DNA of 64,000 nucleotides, from contig NZ_SJTF01000002.1 in the NCBI RefSeq assembly GCF_004634245.1, positions 434,001 to 498,000 of the forward strand, read 5' to 3'. Shown here piece after piece: positions 10,257 to 18,480 of this stretch; the first letter of the stretch is position 1, and every line of letters begins with the position of its first letter. The translations under genes were made by a program, and so were the position numbers. Origin of the DNA: Flavobacterium foetidum (lineage in GTDB: Bacteria; Bacteroidota; Bacteroidia; Flavobacteriales; Flavobacteriaceae). The notes beneath the pieces were generated by a model that had not been told where the DNA came from, did no database searches, and saw only the letters and a list, made by a program, of their open reading frames with translations.

Positions 10257-11534
10257 TTAAAACTTATGTTCGTCTTTACTTATCACTAAAAATGAAATCA
10301 AAGATATTAATGCCGCCGCCGTTAAATACAAACCTACATAACTTACGCTATAGGTAGAAGCAAGCCAGATTGCAATTACGGGCGCAAATGCTGCTCCTAA
10401 TATTCCTGCCAAATTAAAAGTTAATGATGCGCCAGAATAACGAACATTTGTCGGAAATAATTCAGACAGAAAAGTTCCCAGCGGGCCATAAGTGAATCCC
10501 ATCAAGGTCATTCCGATACAGGCAAAAGTAGCGACCAATGCGATATTTCCTTCGGTTAAAAAATAAGAAAAGAAAAAACCGAAAATACCGATGGCTGCTG
10601 TTGCTGCAATCAACATTTTACGGCGACCTATTTTATCTGCCACAACAGCCGAAACTGGAATAAAAAGTGCGAAAAACAATACTGAGAATAATTGAATCAA
10701 CAATCCGTCTCTTTTTACAATTCCCAAGTCTGAAGTTGCCCAGCTCAAGGTAAATACCGTCATAAGATAAAAGACCAAAAATGTTGTTATTGCCGCAAAT
10801 GTTCCAAAAATCAATTGGTTTTTATATGATTTGACTAGAGTCAAAAAAGGAACTTTTACTTCTTCGTGCTCTTTTTTAGAATTTTCGAATGAAGGCGTTT
10901 CTGTAATTTTTGTTCTGATATAAAAACCAACTACAACCAACAGCGAACTGGCAATAAACGGGATTCTCCAGCCATAATCCATAAAATCTTTATTGCTCAT
11001 CGAATCTGTCAATAAAAGGAAAGTCCCGCCGGAAAGCAGTAATCCGATTGGAGCACCTAATTGCGGAAACATTCCGTACCAAGCACGTTTATTGGGTGGG
11101 GCATTTTCTATGGCGAGCAACACTGCCCCACCCCATTCGCCTCCTAAGCCCACTCCCTGTCCGAATCTGCAAAGCATTAAAAGCAGAGGAGCGGCGAAAC
11201 CGATACTATCGTAGCTCGGCAAAAATCCGATGGTTACTGTCGAAATTCCCATGGTTAATAAAGCTGCAACCAAGGTAAATTTGCGACCAATTTTATCTCC
11301 GTAATGTCCAAAAAATGCCGATCCCAACGGACGCGACAAAAAGGCTATTGAGAAAGTCGCTAAAGACTCTAAAGTTGCCATTGCCGGATTAGAACTTGGA
11401 AAAAACAACTGCGGAAAAACCAGGACTGCAGCATTGGCATAAATATAAAAGTCAAAAAATTCGATTGTGGTGCCAATTAAGCTGCCAAAAAGAACATGTT
11501 TTAGTGAGTTCTTTTGATTAGAAGTTGTTTTCAT
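10257..11534 (-). CDS. MFS transporter, metabolite:H+ symporter (ProP/ShiA-like) family
   Basis: 425 residues with about 12 membrane segments. The loop after TM2 has GHYGDKIGRKF, the MFS motif, and the region after TM4 has GLGGEWGGAVLLAIEN, a hallmark of the metabolite:H+ symporter family (ProP, ShiA, KgtP). A second GRRK motif occurs at the matching place in the C-terminal half. The likely substrate is a small organic acid or osmolyte, but the sequence does not say which. It is a single gene with its own terminator and a long 5' leader. Confidence 0.88.
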   Translation of the reverse strand: MKTTSNQKNSLKHVLFGSLIGTTIEFFDFYIYANAAVLVFPQLFFPSSNPAMATLESLATFSIAFLSRPLGSAFFGHYGDKIGRKFTLVAALLTMGISTVTIGFLPSYDSIGFAAPLLLMLCRFGQGVGLGGEWGGAVLLAIENAPPNKRAWYGMFPQLGAPIGLLLSGGTFLLLTDSMSNKDFMDYGWRIPFIASSLLVVVGFYIRTKITETPSFENSKKEHEEVKVPFLTLVKSYKNQLIFGTFAAITTFLVFYLMTVFTLSWATSDLGIVKRDGLLIQLFSVLFFALFIPVSAVVADKIGRRKMLIAATAAIGIFGFFFSYFLTEGNIALVATFACIGMTLMGFTYGPLGTFLSELFPTNVRYSGASLTFNLAGILGAAFAPVIAIWLASTYSVSYVGLYLTAAALISLISFLVISKDEHKF

Positions 11535-11868
11535 TTAGTTCTGATATTTTTTCTTAACTGCTTTTCAAAAAACAAACGGAGTCTTTACAAAAAACATTTT
11601 CTTGCAAAAATAGAGTTTCATTATTAAAAACACATATTCACAAACAATACTTTTATCATACTCTCAATATTTTAACAAAAAACACAAATCAGCTATTGGA
11701 AAATGCGACTTTAGAGAATCATATTTTCAAATGCATAATCAAAAACCAAATTACTGATATTTAAGATCTTAAACACATACCAAAAAACAAATCTTAAGCA
11801 TTCGTTAAATCCATTTTTAAGAGTATATTTTCATTAAATTTACAGCTGTCAAAAATAAATCTATAATT
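11535..11868. other. Intergenic region between divergent genes
   Basis: 334 nt of very AT-rich DNA separate the MFS gene from bshC. The only clear signal is a minus-strand TATTTTTG box at 11605-11612. Weak TATATTTT (11824-11831) and TAAATTTA matches lie before bshC. No open frame, RNA gene or repeat is recognisable. Confidence 0.6.
11605..11612 (-). promoter_or_regulatory. -7 promoter element of the MFS transporter gene
   Basis: TATTTTTG on the minus strand fits TAnnTTTG and would give a leader of about 65 nt. No TTG is found at the proper distance upstream, so the call rests on one box. Confidence 0.4.
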
Positions 11869-13458
11869 ATGCCTACCGACTGTATCAGCTACCAAACTTC
11901 AGGATATTTCTCTAAACTAATGCAAGATTATTTAGATCAGAAATCAGAATTAAAACCGCTGTACAATCATTTTCCAACTCTGGAAAACTTTGAAAAACAA
12001 ATCGAAGAAAAACAATCCAATTTTGATTCGGCCAATCGAAGCACTTTAGTGAATACCTTAAAAAAGCAATATGCCAATATTGAAATTTCAGATTTAACGA
12101 AGCAGCATATTGAACTTTTAGCGCTCGAAAATACATTCACAATTACAACCGGACATCAGCTGAATTTATTCAGCGGACCATTGTATTTCTTATATAAAAT
12201 TATTTCGACAATCAATTTAACTAAAGAATTAAAGTCTAACTATCCTTCTTACAATTTCGTTCCCATTTATTGGATGGCGACAGAAGATCATGATTTTGAG
12301 GAAATAAACTACTTTAACTTTAGAGGAAAAAAGTTCCGCTGGAACGCAGAAAGCACCGGCCCGGTTGGAAGACTTTCTACAAAAGGACTTGAAGAGTTTT
12401 TTGAAATATACTCTAAAGAATTAGGATCAAGCACCAATGCCAATACACTAAAAAAACTTTTTGAAGACGCTTATTTAAAACATGAAAATCTTGCCGATGC
12501 CACTCGTTTTTTAGCCAACAGCTTATTTGCTTCGTATGGATTGGTGATTATTGATGCAGACGACGCCGATTTAAAACGTGCTTTTATTCCGTTTGCAAAA
12601 GAAGAATTAGAAAATCAAACTTCTTATAAAACTGTTCAGGAAACAATCAAAAAACTGGACCAATATAGTGTACAGGTAAATCCGCGCGAAATCAATTTAT
12701 TTTACATTGAAGATAAACTGCGTGAAAGAATCATTTTTGAAAATGACAAATATTATGTAAACCATACCAAAATCTCATTTTCTAAGGAGGAAATCTTCTC
12801 TGAATTGCAAAACCATCCGGAAAAATTCAGTCCAAATGTAATTATGCGCCCATTATATCAGGAAATTATCTTGCCAAATCTATGTTACATTGGCGGAGGC
12901 GGCGAAATTGCTTATTGGTTGGAACTAAAAGCTTTTTTTGATGCTGTAAACATTACATTCCCAATACTTTTAGTTCGTAATTCTGTTCTTCTCGCAACCG
13001 AAAAACAAGCAAAAAAAGCAGACAATTTAAACTTAAGCTGGAAAGATTTATTTTCGAAACCTGAAAATTTAATCAATCAAGTTACGCATAAACTTTCACC
13101 GTTTCCAATTGATTTGACAATGCAGAAACAAGCATTAGAAAATCAGTTCAAATATCTTTTTGAATTGGCCGAACAAACCGACAAATCGTTTTCTGGAGCT
13201 GTAAAGGCTCAGGAAACAAAACAAAAGAAAGGTTTAGAAAATCTAGAAAAACGTTTGTTAAAAGCACAAAAAAGAAAATTGCAAGACCAATTACAACGCA
13301 TTACTGATTTGCAATTTGAATTGTTCCCAAATAACAGTTTGCAAGAACGCCAGAATAATTTTTCTGAATTTTACTTGGAAAACGGCGAGCAATTGATTCC
13401 GCTTTTAGTGCAAAAATTAAAACCTTTAGAAATGAATTTCAACATTATAACAATTTAA
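11869..13458 (+). CDS. bshC: Bacillithiol biosynthesis cysteine-adding enzyme BshC
   Basis: 529 residues, the usual BshC length. Family landmarks are the N-terminal YQTSGYFSKLMQDYL, the nucleotide-site region TTGHQLNLFSGPLYFLYK (about 95-113), WMATEDHDFEEI (about 136-147) and the GGGGEIAYWLELKAFF stretch (about 342-357). A C-terminal coiled coil (about 440-490) is followed by a short tail. BshC joins cysteine to glucosaminyl-malate in the last step of bacillithiol synthesis, so the organism probably uses bacillithiol as its low-molecular-weight thiol. bshA and bshB are not in the window. It is a single gene. Confidence 0.93.
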   Translation: MPTDCISYQTSGYFSKLMQDYLDQKSELKPLYNHFPTLENFEKQIEEKQSNFDSANRSTLVNTLKKQYANIEISDLTKQHIELLALENTFTITTGHQLNLFSGPLYFLYKIISTINLTKELKSNYPSYNFVPIYWMATEDHDFEEINYFNFRGKKFRWNAESTGPVGRLSTKGLEEFFEIYSKELGSSTNANTLKKLFEDAYLKHENLADATRFLANSLFASYGLVIIDADDADLKRAFIPFAKEELENQTSYKTVQETIKKLDQYSVQVNPREINLFYIEDKLRERIIFENDKYYVNHTKISFSKEEIFSELQNHPEKFSPNVIMRPLYQEIILPNLCYIGGGGEIAYWLELKAFFDAVNITFPILLVRNSVLLATEKQAKKADNLNLSWKDLFSKPENLINQVTHKLSPFPIDLTMQKQALENQFKYLFELAEQTDKSFSGAVKAQETKQKKGLENLEKRLLKAQKRKLQDQLQRITDLQFELFPNNSLQERQNNFSEFYLENGEQLIPLLVQKLKPLEMNFNIITI

Positions 13459-13465
13459 ATAAGTT

Positions 13466-13535
13466 GCCACAAATTACACTAATTTTCACGAATTAAATTC
13501 TTTAAAAATTAGTGAAAATTCGTGTAATTCGTGGC
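13466..13535. repeat. REP-like inverted repeat, GTGTAATTCGTGGC family
   Basis: Two 29-nt arms (13466-13494 and 13507-13535) are reverse complements apart from three positions, with a 12-nt loop. The right arm ends GTGTAATTCGTGGC, which recurs near 53.7 kb. It sits directly after bshC. It could stop transcription as a hairpin but has no strong T tract. Confidence 0.75.
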
Positions 13536-13649
13536 TAAAAAACAAAACATAATTGACGAGAACCAAATAACCACCTCTTCTCTAAATTATTGTTATATAA
13601 ACCAAATAGCGATTTTTAAAATTATTAACTAACCTTTTTATCCAAAACC

Positions 13650-14921
13650 ATGGTAAAAGAACGCTTAATTTCGCTAGATGTCTTTCGTGGACTCACTATT
13701 TTATTAATGACAATCGTCAACAATCCCGGAGATTGGGGCAATGTTTATCCGCCCTTACTTCATGCCGACTGGAACGGATGCACCCCAACAGATTTGGTTT
13801 TTCCCTTTTTTGTATTCATAATGGGAGTTGCTGTTCCGCTCGCAATGCCTGAAAAATTTTATGACGGCAGTACCTTTAACAAAATTTTGGTTCGCTCCCT
13901 TAGAATGTTGTGTCTCGGTATTTTCTTTAATTTTTTCGGAAAAATTCAGCTGTTTGGATTAGACGGAGTTCCGTTGCTTACAGGACGCTTACTGATCACC
14001 TTTGCGGTAGGTTATGCCCTAATGGGAAATTTCAATCTAAAGCTCAAGAATATTCTGGCTTGGTTAATACTTTTTAGCTATCTCATTTTGGCTTACAGCG
14101 GCATCGAAGCTTACCAGGATGTACGTCTTCCGGGTGTTTTGCAGCGAATTGCGATTGTTTATTTTGTTGTTTCGCTTCTTTATTTAAAAACTTCCCAAAA
14201 AACACAAATTATAACAGGACTAGTTCTCTTATTGGGATATTGGGCTGTAATGACCTTAATTCCAGTTCCCGGCATCGGAGAAGCTAATCTCGAAAAAGGA
14301 ACCAATCTATCTGCTTGGATTGACAGTATTCTGTTAAAAGGACATATGTATCAAGGAACCGTAACTTGGGACCCCGAAGGAATTTTAAGCACCGTACCTT
14401 CGATTGTTAACGGAATTATCGGACTCCTAATTGGGCAGCTTTTATTGCGCGATGCTTCAAAAATTCTAAAAGCACAGAAAATGGGTATCGTGGGGACTTT
14501 GCTTATTTTTTTAGGATTAATGTGGGACTTGGTTTTCCCGATCAACAAATCGCTCTGGACCAGCAGTTATGTCTTGTACACCACGGGTTTGGCCACCGTA
14601 TTTTTTACAATTTTATATTACCTAATTGACATTGTCGATTATAGAAAGGCTTTTAGACTGTTCGTGATCTGGGGCGTAAACCCAATGATTGTGTTTTTTG
14701 CTTCTCAGATTATTCCACAGGCATTGGTCATGATTGAATTTCGAAACCCTCATAATTCCTCAGAAAAAATCAATCTCTTAAATTATCTGTACAGCTTCTG
14801 GATAGCGCCGTTTTTTAGCAATCCGATGACGGCTTCATTGGTCGGAGCATTGGTTTACGTTTGTATCTGGACATTTATTTTATGGATCTTTTACCGAAAC
14901 AAATTGATTTTCAAAGTCTAA
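13650..14921 (+). CDS. Heparan-alpha-glucosaminide N-acetyltransferase-like membrane protein (COG4299)
   Basis: 423 residues with about ten membrane segments. The N-terminus ERLISLDVFRGLTILLM and the DLVFPFFVFIMGVAVPL stretch are signatures of the COG4299/NagX family related to HGSNAT. Members are thought to move acetyl groups from cytoplasmic acetyl-CoA to glycans on the other side of the membrane. Bacteroidota often keep them near glycan-use genes, but here the neighbours are unrelated. A paralogue lies at 26655-27845. The acceptor is unknown. Confidence 0.82.
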   Translation: MVKERLISLDVFRGLTILLMTIVNNPGDWGNVYPPLLHADWNGCTPTDLVFPFFVFIMGVAVPLAMPEKFYDGSTFNKILVRSLRMLCLGIFFNFFGKIQLFGLDGVPLLTGRLLITFAVGYALMGNFNLKLKNILAWLILFSYLILAYSGIEAYQDVRLPGVLQRIAIVYFVVSLLYLKTSQKTQIITGLVLLLGYWAVMTLIPVPGIGEANLEKGTNLSAWIDSILLKGHMYQGTVTWDPEGILSTVPSIVNGIIGLLIGQLLLRDASKILKAQKMGIVGTLLIFLGLMWDLVFPINKSLWTSSYVLYTTGLATVFFTILYYLIDIVDYRKAFRLFVIWGVNPMIVFFASQIIPQALVMIEFRNPHNSSEKINLLNYLYSFWIAPFFSNPMTASLVGALVYVCIWTFILWIFYRNKLIFKV

Positions 14922-14942
14922 TTTTTCCATATTTATGCAGAT

Positions 14943-14968
14943 AGACGTATTGCGGTGCGTCTCTACCA
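14943..14968. repeat. Short dyad with AGACG/CGTCT arms
   Basis: AGACG, about 10 nt including TTGCGGTG, and then CGTCT form a short imperfect hairpin. It is GC-richer than the flanking DNA. Similar CGTCTCTAC palindromes are common dispersed repeats in Bacteroidota. Only one copy is seen here. Confidence 0.45.
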
Positions 14969-15056
14969 AATCTCTGAAAAAAGTTTTTTTTGGTCAAAAC
15001 GCCATTCTCAAACGTTTTAATTATGAATTTATTAAAATCAATTCACAAAAAAAGTC

Positions 15057-15064
15057 TACTTTTG
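15057..15064 (+). promoter_or_regulatory. -7 promoter element of ndk
   Basis: TACTTTTG, a perfect TAnnTTTG match, lies 22 nt before the ndk ATG. No clear TTG element is seen upstream. Confidence 0.55.
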
Positions 15065-15086
15065 CACAAAATTTAATAAATAAAAA

Positions 15087-15506
15087 ATGGCAACAAATAG
15101 AACTTTTACAATGATTAAACCAGATGCTGTTGCAAACGGACACATTGGGAATATCTTAGCAATGATTACTAACGGAGGTTTCAAGATCGTTTCATTAAAA
15201 TTGACTCAATTAACTGTAGCAGATGCAAAAGCATTTTATGCAGTTCACGCAGAAAGACCTTTCTACGGAGAATTAGTTGAATTTATGTCTCGTGGACCAA
15301 TTGTTGCTGCAATTTTAGAAAAAGAAAACGCTGTAGAAGATTTCAGAACTTTGATTGGAGCTACAAATCCAGCTGAAGCTGCTGAAGGAACTATTCGTAA
15401 AGCATACGCAACTTCTATCGGTGAAAATGCAGTTCACGGATCTGACAGCGACGAAAACGCTGCAATCGAAAGCGCATTCCACTTTGCAGGAAGAGAGCAG
15501 TTCTAG
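15087..15506 (+). CDS. ndk: Nucleoside-diphosphate kinase
   Basis: 139 residues, a normal bacterial NDK length. The N-terminus [17 protein letters not shown] is canonical, and the catalytic histidine is H117 in ENAVHGSDS. The enzyme passes the gamma-phosphate of ATP to NDPs through phospho-histidine and balances the NTP and dNTP pools in the cytoplasm. It has its own promoter box and a terminator 37 nt downstream, so it is a single gene. The call is certain. Confidence 0.98.
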   Translation: MATNRTFTMIKPDAVANGHIGNILAMITNGGFKIVSLKLTQLTVADAKAFYAVHAERPFYGELVEFMSRGPIVAAILEKENAVEDFRTLIGATNPAEAAEGTIRKAYATSIGENAVHGSDSDENAAIESAFHFAGREQF

Positions 15507-15512
15507 TATTGA

Positions 15513-15617
15513 GTGTTCAGTTTTTTAGCTGGCAGTTACAATAAAAAAATCTCGATTTTCAAAAAATCGGGATTTTTTTTATTTTGATCAGAACTGAACA
15601 CTAAAAAAACTGAACAC
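15513..15617. repeat. Inverted pair of ACTGAACACT-type repeats around the ndk terminator
   Basis: GTGTTCAGTTTTTT (15513-15526) is matched by AAAAAACTGAACAC (about 15604-15617). The arms bracket the ndk terminator, and a further ACTGAACACTAAA copy lies at 15593-15605. The same family reappears at 22842-22927. Confidence 0.65.
15543..15580 (+). terminator. ndk terminator, probably bidirectional
   Basis: AAATCTCGATTTT pairs with AAAATCGGGATTT with G-U wobble and is followed by eight or more Ts. It lies between the convergent ndk and DUF721 genes. Confidence 0.75.
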
Positions 15618-15623
15618 TGACCA

Positions 15624-15920
15624 CTATCTCAGAACTACATCCTTCACGACCTCACGCCCAAGCTCTTCGTTAATCATTTTTACGATTTTATATTTTCCGT
15701 GGCTTAACTCTTCACGAAGAACAGAAGAGCCCAATTCAACGTAAAGTGTGCTGCCTTTCAACACAACATTTCGGGTGTACGTATTTACACCGCTACCCAT
15801 AAGATTTTTCCAGGCATCACGCACATCAATCTGATCCATTCCGGGCTGCAATTTATTTACCTGAATGATTTGCTGTAATACAGCACTTATTGTCGATTCG
15901 TTATTTAGTCTCTTTGCCAT
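15624..15920 (-). CDS. DUF721 (DciA-like) protein
   Basis: 98 residues made of one DUF721 domain (AWKNLMGSGVNTYT, LYVELGSSVLREELS). DUF721 proteins include DciA, which helps load the replicative helicase DnaB in bacteria lacking DnaC. This copy is short and has only the core domain, as is usual in Bacteroidota. Its start overlaps the end of the upstream lipoprotein gene by 20 nt, so the two are co-transcribed. The replication role is inferred from the family. Confidence 0.8.
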   Translation of the reverse strand: MAKRLNNESTISAVLQQIIQVNKLQPGMDQIDVRDAWKNLMGSGVNTYTRNVVLKGSTLYVELGSSVLREELSHGKYKIVKMINEELGREVVKDVVLR

Positions 15921-16341
15921 CTTTCAAAAGATTTATGGGTCCTGCTTTTTTATAATGATATTCTATTTTCTGCGGATTCTTAACTACCAATTTATCATCT
16001 GATAGCGAAATAATTTCTTCGCTCCATTTCGCATAATCAGTTTTATAATCTAACAATACCTGGTCACCTGCAAAACGAACCGAAACATTTTCAAAAGTAT
16101 CTGTCGTTAAAAATGTACCATCAAACTGCGGAGCCACTTTAGTTCGAACCCCTTTATTATTTTTAATTTGAAAAAAATCAAAAGTCTCGTTCATCTTATA
16201 ATCCTTCTCCTCGCCTTTCTCCATAATCACTTTTTCAATTTCCCAATATCCGTTCAGTTTAGCAATATCTTCAGGTTTAATTTCTTGTTTACAGCTTACA
16301 AACAAGAGTGATAAAACCAAAATCATAAGAGTGTTTTTCAT
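15901..16341 (-). CDS. Small lipoprotein, lipocalin-like
   Basis: 146 residues. The start chosen is the ATG at 16341, giving MKNTLMILVLSLLFVSC, a signal peptide with a lipobox cysteine. An in-frame ATG 20 codons upstream lies inside a dispersed repeat and would spoil the signal peptide. The mature part (LNGYWEIEKVIMEKGE, NETFDFFQIKN) resembles lipocalin-like domains that begin with a GxW strand. It should sit in a membrane facing the periplasm. Its stop overlaps the DUF721 start. The function is unknown. Confidence 0.75.
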   Translation of the reverse strand: MKNTLMILVLSLLFVSCKQEIKPEDIAKLNGYWEIEKVIMEKGEEKDYKMNETFDFFQIKNNKGVRTKVAPQFDGTFLTTDTFENVSVRFAGDQVLLDYKTDYAKWSEEIISLSDDKLVVKNPQKIEYHYKKAGPINLLKDGKETK

Positions 16342-16360
16342 AAGTATTTGAATTTTTATA

Positions 16361-16470
16361 AGGAGCTGATACCTGCTGTCCGCTGTATTCCCGATAAACA
16401 AAACTACGGCTAAAAAGCCTTGCTTTCTAAATCGGGAGATGCCGCTTCCATCAGGGCTAGGGCTTCAGTT
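16361..16470. repeat. REP-like dispersed element, GCTGTCCGCTGTAT type
   Basis: A GC-rich island in the AT-rich gap upstream of the lipoprotein gene. It holds CCTGCTGTCCGCTGTAT near the left end and GATGCCGCTTCCATCAGGGC near the right. The left segment differs at three of 17 positions from an arm of the element at 19521-19590, so they belong to one family. Confidence 0.6.
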
Positions 16471-16555
16471 TCCAAAAGATTTTTTCGGACTACAAAGATA
16501 GTCTTATAATCCTCAAAAGAAATAAAAATAAGGAAACACATTAAACTATTTTCTA

Positions 16556-16563
16556 TATTTTTG
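16556..16563 (+). promoter_or_regulatory. -7 promoter element of the serine hydrolase gene
   Basis: TATTTTTG lies 29 nt before the ATG at 16593 and matches TAnnTTTG. No TTG is found at the right spacing. Confidence 0.45.
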
Positions 16564-16592
16564 GTCAAAGCCTGAAACCAAAAAACTAAAAC

Positions 16593-17657
16593 ATGACCAA
16601 AACCATTTTTAAAGCACTGATAATCTTAAGCTTTATCAGCTGCAGCACCGATCCGAAAGAAGAATCTCCCACTAAAGAAGAAAAAATGTATTTCCCACCT
16701 CTAACAGGCACAACCTGGGAAACCAAAACAGTAGCCGAATTAGGATGGAAGCAGACAGCAGTACAGCCCCTTTTAGATTATTTACAACTAAAAAACTCTA
16801 AATCTTTTATGATTCTCGTAAACGGAAGAATCGTCTTAGAGAATTACTTCAACGGACATTCCGCTACAACAAGCTGGTATTGGGCAAGCGCTGGCAAAAC
16901 ACTTACTTCAACGGTTATCGGAATTGCACAACAAGAAAATGCATTGAACATAAACAATAAAGTTTCACAATATTTAGGAACAGGATGGACAAGCGAAGCA
17001 CTCGCCAAAGAAAACCTGATTACCTGCAAACATCTCTTGACGATGACTTCTGGACTTGATGACAGTACAGACGATGTCGATCCCGAAGATTTAATCTATA
17101 AAGCCGATGCCGGAACAAGATGGGCATATCATAATGTCTACGTTAAACTTCAAGATGTAGTCGAAAAAGCAAGTGGACAAAAATGGGAAACCTATTTTAA
17201 TGCCAAATTAAGAGACAAAATCGGCATGAACGGCACTTGGGTGCAACTTGGCGTAAACAGTGTTTATACAAGCAACACAAGAAGCATGGCACGTTTTGGA
17301 TTATTAATGCTGAACAAAGGAAAATGGGATAATAATACAATCTTAAACGAAGCCTATTTCAATGAAGCAACCACAACTTCGCAACACATCAATTTAGGAT
17401 ATGGTTATTTATGGTGGCTCAACGGAAAAGCTTCTTATCACTTGCCACAATCGCAGCTCACATTTCAAGGCAGTATAATTCCGACCGCGCCAAGCGATAT
17501 GTTTATGGCTTTGGGCAAAAACGACCAGAAAATATATGTTATTCCAAGCAAGAAAATGGTCGTAATCAGAATGGGGGATGTCGCTGACAATGTCAATCTT
17601 GCTCTATCTGATTTTGACAAAACGTTGTGGGAGAAAATTAATGCTTTGTATCAGTAA
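16593..17657 (+). CDS. Beta-lactamase-family (class C-like) serine hydrolase, lipoprotein
   Basis: 354 residues. The signal peptide ends in a lipobox (LSFISC, C17). The catalytic SxxK is S99-A-G-K102 (WASAGKTLTS) and the tyrosine motif is Y179-H-N181, both at class C spacing. This fold covers class C beta-lactamases, D-amino-acid peptidases and esterases; sequence alone does not separate them, and most lipoprotein members are not drug-resistance enzymes. It should act in the periplasm or at the outer membrane. It is a single gene, convergent with the archaemetzincin gene 15 nt away. Confidence 0.88.
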   Translation: MTKTIFKALIILSFISCSTDPKEESPTKEEKMYFPPLTGTTWETKTVAELGWKQTAVQPLLDYLQLKNSKSFMILVNGRIVLENYFNGHSATTSWYWASAGKTLTSTVIGIAQQENALNINNKVSQYLGTGWTSEALAKENLITCKHLLTMTSGLDDSTDDVDPEDLIYKADAGTRWAYHNVYVKLQDVVEKASGQKWETYFNAKLRDKIGMNGTWVQLGVNSVYTSNTRSMARFGLLMLNKGKWDNNTILNEAYFNEATTTSQHINLGYGYLWWLNGKASYHLPQSQLTFQGSIIPTAPSDMFMALGKNDQKIYVIPSKKMVVIRMGDVADNVNLALSDFDKTLWEKINALYQ

Positions 17658-17672
17658 ATTATGAATTGCAGT

Positions 17673-18266
17673 TTAAATCAATTGCCATCCTTTATTTTTT
17701 AAAAAGCCTTTACAGTTTTTACAAAAATCTTTTTCTTCATTCAGTGGGTTTCCGCCTTCAGCATCACGCATTAAACAAGTTTTAATTTTGCAATGCGGTA
17801 AACCCGCTGTATGACCTAATTCATGCAAAACCAATTTATAAAATTGGCTATTTCTATGCTTTTTAGACAACCTAAAATCGGAAACAACACAGGCTTTTCC
17901 AGGCATATAACCTAAACCCATCACACCCCAATCTTTGATATTATTTTTTGTCGTACTAATATCAAAATGCGACAAACCAACAATAACAGAATCACTGCCA
18001 ATATTATTTTTAAGATTCTTAATAATACTATCTGCCCGATACCTATTACGCGGTTTGTAAAAAGAGTTTTCAGGAAAATCAATATTTTTCATTAAAACCA
18101 CTTTCGGATTAATGGCTTTAATTTCAGCAAAAACCTTTTGAGCTTGTTTTTGCTGAAAATTGCCTAAAGGCTGAATAACAATAACTTTTTGAGCTTTTAT
18201 TGAATCTTCATTTCTATTTACACATGACAGTAAACTAAATAGCAAAATCCAAACACAATATTTCAT
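17673..18266 (-). CDS. Archaemetzincin-type (M54) metalloprotease, lipoprotein
   Basis: 197 residues with a lipoprotein signal (LLSC, C15). The zinc site is HELGHTAGLPH (H148, E149, H152, H158). It is followed by the archaemetzincin cysteines C159 and C164, a methionine (M166) for the Met-turn, and C182xxC185 for a second zinc. The gap between the Met-turn and the last CxxC is 15 residues, slightly short for the family. A lipid anchor implies a periplasmic or surface position. It begins 27 nt after the small membrane protein gene and may be read with ftsY. The substrate is unknown. Confidence 0.85.
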   Translation of the reverse strand: MKYCVWILLFSLLSCVNRNEDSIKAQKVIVIQPLGNFQQKQAQKVFAEIKAINPKVVLMKNIDFPENSFYKPRNRYRADSIIKNLKNNIGSDSVIVGLSHFDISTTKNNIKDWGVMGLGYMPGKACVVSDFRLSKKHRNSQFYKLVLHELGHTAGLPHCKIKTCLMRDAEGGNPLNEEKDFCKNCKGFLKNKGWQLI

Positions 18267-18293
18267 AAAAGCTAAAAACTTTTTTTTCTAGAA

Positions 18294-18473
18294 TTATCGC
18301 TTAGTCTGATTTCTTTTTAAGACTCCCAAAAAGAAAAGAACCAAACCAATCACTAATAAAATATAATAAAACGAAAGACTGCTGCCTTTAATAACATTTG
18401 CCAAAACAAAACATATCACGCTTACAAAATAAAAAGTAACGGCGGATATATTTTTTAAAGATTCAAAACTCAT
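18294..18473 (-). CDS. Small membrane protein with two TM segments
   Basis: 59 residues if translation starts at the ATG at 18473 (MSFESLKNIS). A longer in-frame start would overlap ftsY by 74 nt and adds no membrane segment. Two hydrophobic helices (about 9-27 and 33-51) are joined by NVIKGSS, and the tail is basic (KRNQTKR). It starts 7 nt after the ftsY stop and is surely co-transcribed with it. I do not recognise the family. Its place after the SRP receptor gene may be chance. Confidence 0.65.
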   Translation of the reverse strand: MSFESLKNISAVTFYFVSVICFVLANVIKGSSLSFYYILLVIGLVLFFLGVLKRNQTKR

Positions 18474-18480
18474 TATTTTT

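Noticed and set aside
13466..13535. bshC terminator
   Set aside because: The hairpin is long, but there is no T tract after it and the same arms recur elsewhere in the window. A repeat element is more likely, though it may also stop transcription.
16342..16401. N-terminal extension of the small lipoprotein
   Set aside because: The added residues come from a dispersed repeat and would bury the signal peptide. The ATG at 16341 gives a proper lipoprotein signal.
16593..17657. Antibiotic-resistance beta-lactamase
   Set aside because: The class C-like motifs are shared with many esterases and peptidases. The lipoprotein anchor and lack of an AmpR-type neighbour give no support for resistance.
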